From: Streptomyces sp. WM4235 | GTDB lineage: Bacteria > Actinomycetota > Actinomycetes > Streptomycetales > Streptomycetaceae | DNA length: 64,000 nt | Direction of reading: 5' to 3' | Assembly: GCF_001279725.1 (NCBI RefSeq) | Contig: NZ_LGDE01000035.1 | Span: 67,540 to 131,539, forward strand | Shown here: piece by piece, positions 61,566 to 64,000 of the stretch | Numbering within the stretch: position 1 is the first letter of the stretch | Layout of the letters: the number at the start of each line of letters is the position of its first letter | Notes under the pieces: model-generated | Databases searched by the model: none | What the model saw: only the letters and a program-made list of their open reading frames with translations | Told to the model about the DNA's origin: nothing | Made by a program: the position numbers and the translations under genes

Positions 61566-62429
61566 TCAGTCCCCGGCGCGGTGGATCCGCACCAGTTCGG
61601 CGGCGTCCCGCGCGGGCAGTCGAAGTCCGAACTCACGGTCGAGCACGGTGATCAACTCGTCCGGTGCCACGCTCTCCCGAACGAGGCGTCCGTCCGGATA
61701 CAACCGGGTGAGTTCCCTCCCCACGAGAGCCACGCGCACGGAGTCCCCCGGGTACTGGACGATGACCTTGCCGACGAACGCGGAGCGCGGGTGCGAGGAG
61801 CTGAAGTGGTTCAGCACCACGTAGTCGACGGGGTGGTAGGCCTGTGGCGAGAACGCGTAGAGGTCACGCCACTCCTCCCCGCGCAGTGAGCGGAGCACCA
61901 GAACGCCGTCCGCCTCCGCCCGGACGGCATACGTCCACCGCCCCTGCCGCACCTCGACTCCGGTACGCGCGAGCGGTACGGGTTCGCGCGGTCCGGGGTG
62001 GCCGAACCCGGCGTCGCACAGCCACGGTTCACCCTCGACGGTGACGACGAGGACGGCGTGCGTCACCGCGAGCAGCGTGTCACCCCGGGTGCGGTTGCGG
62101 GCCCCGCGCCCGGCGACCTCGAAGCCGATCCGCTCCAGGGCGGCGGCCAGCAGCGAGTTCTGTTCGTAGCAGTAGCCGCCTCGACGACCGTGCACGATCT
62201 TGTCCTGTAGTGCCTTGACGTCCAGCGCGACGGGACGGCCGAGCGTGACGTCCAGGCTCTCGAAGGGAATGGCGGCGATGTGCGCCCGGGTCACTGCGTA
62301 CAACGTCTCCAGGTCGGGACGGAGTTCCCGGCCACCCGACCCGGTCTCCAGGCCGATCCTTGCCAGATAGGCGTCCAGGTCCAGCTCGTCAGAACTCCAC
62401 ACGTCTTCCCGCTCCCCCGCGAACTCCAT
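61566..62429 (-). CDS. Arylamine N-acetyltransferase
   Basis: A 287-aa NAT enzyme that moves acetyl groups from acetyl-CoA to arylamines or hydrazines by a Cys-His-Asp triad. The Cys is in GRRGGYCYEQN (about residues 80-90), the His in VTHAVLVV and the Asp in LCDAGFG. IPFESLDV near residue 57 is the usual NAT block. NATs in actinomycetes act in detoxification, or in closing amide rings in ansamycin-type antibiotics; no such cluster is here, so detoxification is likelier. ATG 62429 was chosen over an upstream start at 62456, which would overlap the divergent gene. Confidence 0.93.
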   Translation of the reverse strand: MEFAGEREDVWSSDELDLDAYLARIGLETGSGGRELRPDLETLYAVTRAHIAAIPFESLDVTLGRPVALDVKALQDKIVHGRRGGYCYEQNSLLAAALERIGFEVAGRGARNRTRGDTLLAVTHAVLVVTVEGEPWLCDAGFGHPGPREPVPLARTGVEVRQGRWTYAVRAEADGVLVLRSLRGEEWRDLYAFSPQAYHPVDYVVLNHFSSSHPRSAFVGKVIVQYPGDSVRVALVGRELTRLYPDGRLVRESVAPDELITVLDREFGLRLPARDAAELVRIHRAGD

Positions 62430-62464
62430 GGCGCCCGACCGGCGCGCCCCGCACAATGATCGGC

Positions 62465-63424
62465 ATGACGGCCCTCCACACCAACCCTCTCTTCGACCGT
62501 CTCGCCGATGCCGAGCGGATCCTGGTGGCCGGGGCGGGAGGCGGCTTCGACGTCTACGCGGGCCTGCCGATCGCGCTCTCCCTCCTCCACCAGGGCAAGG
62601 AGGTCCACCTGGCGAGCCTGTCCTTCAGCGCGCTCGCGGGCCTGCCCGCCGATGACTGGATCGTCCCCGACGTCGCCGTGATCACCCCGGACACCGCCCC
62701 TCATCAGGCGTACTTCCCGGAACGCGCCCTCGCCCGATGGCTGAAGCTGCACGGCTATCCGGCCGTCGTCCACGCCTTCCCCCTCATCGGAGTACAGCCG
62801 CTCCGGGCCGCCTACCGGGCGCTGATCGACCTCCACGACATCGACGCGGTGGTTCTCGTCGACGGCGGCACGGACATCCTCATGCGGGGCGACGAAGCCG
62901 GTCTCGGCACCCCGGAGGAGGACCTGACCAGCGTCGCCGCGCTGGCGGCACTGGACGACGTACCGCAGCGCCTCGTGGTCTCGGTCGGCTTCGGTGTGGA
63001 CGCCTACCACGGGGTGAGCCACGCCCTCGTGCTGGAGAACATCGCGGCGCTGGAACGCGAGGGCGCCTACCTCGGGGCGTTCTCGATATCCCGCGCCACC
63101 CGCGAGGGCGCGCTCTTCGTGGACGCCGTCGCCCACGCCCAGGAGCAGACCCCGGATCGCCCCAGCATCGTGAACGGCTCGATCGCGGCGGCCGTGCGAG
63201 GCGAGTTCGGGAACGTCCAGTTCACCCGGCGCACACGGTTCAGCGAGCTCTTCGTGAATCCGCTGATGTCCCTGTGCTTCGCGTTCGAGCTGTCCGGACT
63301 GGCCGCCCGGTGCCTCTACCTGGACCGCATCGAGAACACCCACCTGATGCGGCAGGTCCATTCCGAGATCTCCGCCTTCCGGGACGAGACGATCACCCGC
63401 CCGTCGCGCACCATCCCGCACTGA
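62465..63424 (+). CDS. DUF1152 family protein
   Basis: A 319-aa alpha/beta protein of unknown function. A Gly-rich loop near the N-terminus (RILVAGAGGGFDVYAGLP) and a DAVVLVDGGTDILMRGDE segment in the middle look like nucleotide- or ligand-binding loops. The family is found scattered in bacteria and archaea. The start is ATG 62465; an ATG three codons earlier (62456) is possible, and neither has a good ribosome-binding site. Divergent from the NAT gene by 35 bases. Confidence 0.85.
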   Translation: MTALHTNPLFDRLADAERILVAGAGGGFDVYAGLPIALSLLHQGKEVHLASLSFSALAGLPADDWIVPDVAVITPDTAPHQAYFPERALARWLKLHGYPAVVHAFPLIGVQPLRAAYRALIDLHDIDAVVLVDGGTDILMRGDEAGLGTPEEDLTSVAALAALDDVPQRLVVSVGFGVDAYHGVSHALVLENIAALEREGAYLGAFSISRATREGALFVDAVAHAQEQTPDRPSIVNGSIAAAVRGEFGNVQFTRRTRFSELFVNPLMSLCFAFELSGLAARCLYLDRIENTHLMRQVHSEISAFRDETITRPSRTIPH

Positions 63425-63485
63425 CGCCCTGACGCCCGGCACTGGGGCATCGGCGCCGGACCGGGGCTGCTCGTCACGCCCACGC

Positions 63486-63519
63486 CGAAGGGGACCGACC
63501 AGCAGGTCGATCCCCTTCG
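63486..63519. terminator. Bidirectional terminator between DUF1152 and nrdJ
   Basis: A 15-base inverted repeat with one mismatch (CGAAGGGGA-CGACC and complement) around a 4-base loop lies between the two convergent genes. Confidence 0.82.
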
Positions 63520-63585
63520 TGAGCCACCGCTCAACCGGCCGTGCGGATCACGCGGGACGGCCGTCCCACGTGATCACGCCCGGTG

Positions 63586-64000
63586 TCAGCTGCAGCCGCT
63601 GGTGGAGCCGCAGCCCTCGCAGATGTAGCAGGAGCCGGCGCGCTGCATCTTCGTACCGCAGGAGAAGCACAGCGGGGCGTCGGCGGAGACACCCAGCTGC
63701 ATCTCGACGAGTTCGGCGCTGGAGTGCGCCGTCTTCGGGGCCGCGGCCGTTCCGGCCGTGACCGGCTTCGGAGCGGGAACCGCGGCGAGCGGCGCGGACT
63801 GGGCCAGCGTCTCGGTGTCGATCTGCTCGCCGTCCAGCGGCTCGTAGGAACCGGTGTCGAGGTGACGCTGACGCTCCTCGGCGGAGTGGATGCCGAGGGC
63901 CGAGCGGGTCTCGAAGGGCAGGAAGTCGAGCGCCACGCGACGGAAGATGTAGTCGACGATCGACTGCGCCATCCGCACGTCCGGGTCGTCCGTCATACCG
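63586..64000 (-). CDS. nrdJ: B12-dependent (class II) ribonucleotide reductase, C-terminal end
   Basis: The frame runs off the right window edge; only the last ~138 residues are visible. They match the C-terminus of actinobacterial NrdJ: DDPDVRMAQSIVDYIFRRVALDFLP, then FETRSALGIHSAEERQRHLD, and a terminal zinc ribbon CFSCGTKMQRAGSCYICEGCGSTSGCS-type, whose last cysteines would re-reduce the active site. NrdJ makes deoxyribonucleotides using adenosylcobalamin, with no oxygen need. The internal Met at 63996 is not the start. Confidence 0.92.
   Translation of the reverse strand, partial: GMTDDPDVRMAQSIVDYIFRRVALDFLPFETRSALGIHSAEERQRHLDTGSYEPLDGEQIDTETLAQSAPLAAVPAPKPVTAGTAAAPKTAHSSAELVEMQLGVSADAPLCFSCGTKMQRAGSCYICEGCGSTSGCS

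Overview
The window is high-GC DNA with strong third-position GC bias, GTG/TTG starts and dense operons. It carries sepH, hrdB, whiH, a principal-sigma/topoisomerase IV neighbourhood, a DasR-type site before ptsH and a c-di-AMP riboswitch before an M23 peptidase. I read it as core-chromosome Streptomyces, or a very close relative. From memory, hrdB with whiH, parE, parC, ptsH and sepH form a conserved block in Streptomyces, and most of this window follows it.

Layout. 1-5030: end of an aldonolactone oxidase, an actinobacterial membrane protein, SepH, a sulfurtransferase and a two-domain VOC protein. 5062-12459: the accessory segment. An intact thymidine kinase (11809-12459) and a truncated, frameshifted copy of its 3' part (5062-5666), in the same orientation, bracket a tightly coupled four-gene cassette on the minus strand: SseB-like protein, small T7SS-type partner, 1553-aa RHS polymorphic toxin with a T7SS-type N-terminus, and an 89-aa predicted immunity protein. 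12525-19611: a nucleotide-pyrophosphatase-like phosphatase, DUF5998, a Pat-like GNAT/acyl-CoA-ligase fusion, HPr, a GntR regulator and the M23 peptidase. 19967-25403: an M16 peptidase pair and parC. 25571-31491: an Mrr-nuclease/TerD fusion, a CobW GTPase, citrate synthase, and a divergent HTH-citrate synthase fusion. 31828-36260: a CitA/CitB-type two-component system facing a DUF485/acetate-type symporter operon. 36419-43234: parE, a small zinc-ribbon protein, a secreted trypsin-like protease, hrdB and whiH. 43439-52971: a one-chain ABC transporter, a Nudix/NrtR-like regulator, a glycogen-debranching-like protein, DUF4192 and a RecQ-PRTase helicase. 53291-64000: RNase HII, a TetR/MFS pair with two perfect operators, a DUF4173 membrane protein, an ADP-ribosylglycohydrolase, a histidine phosphatase, a DUF4937 protein, arylamine N-acetyltransferase, DUF1152, and the C-terminus of a B12-dependent ribonucleotide reductase.

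How the genes fit together. Much of the window is growth machinery (sigma factor, topoisomerase IV, HPr, RNase HII, ribonucleotide reductase) and sporulation septation (sepH, whiH). A central-carbon cluster sits at 29-36 kb: citrate synthase, an HTH-citrate synthase likely acting as its metabolite-responsive regulator, a citrate-family sensor kinase/regulator, and a monocarboxylate symporter. The most unusual parts are the tdk-bracketed toxin cassette, the Mrr-TerD fusion, and the HTH-citrate synthase with palindromes between the -35 and -10 of its own promoter. No tRNA, rRNA, CRISPR array, transposase or biosynthetic gene cluster was seen.
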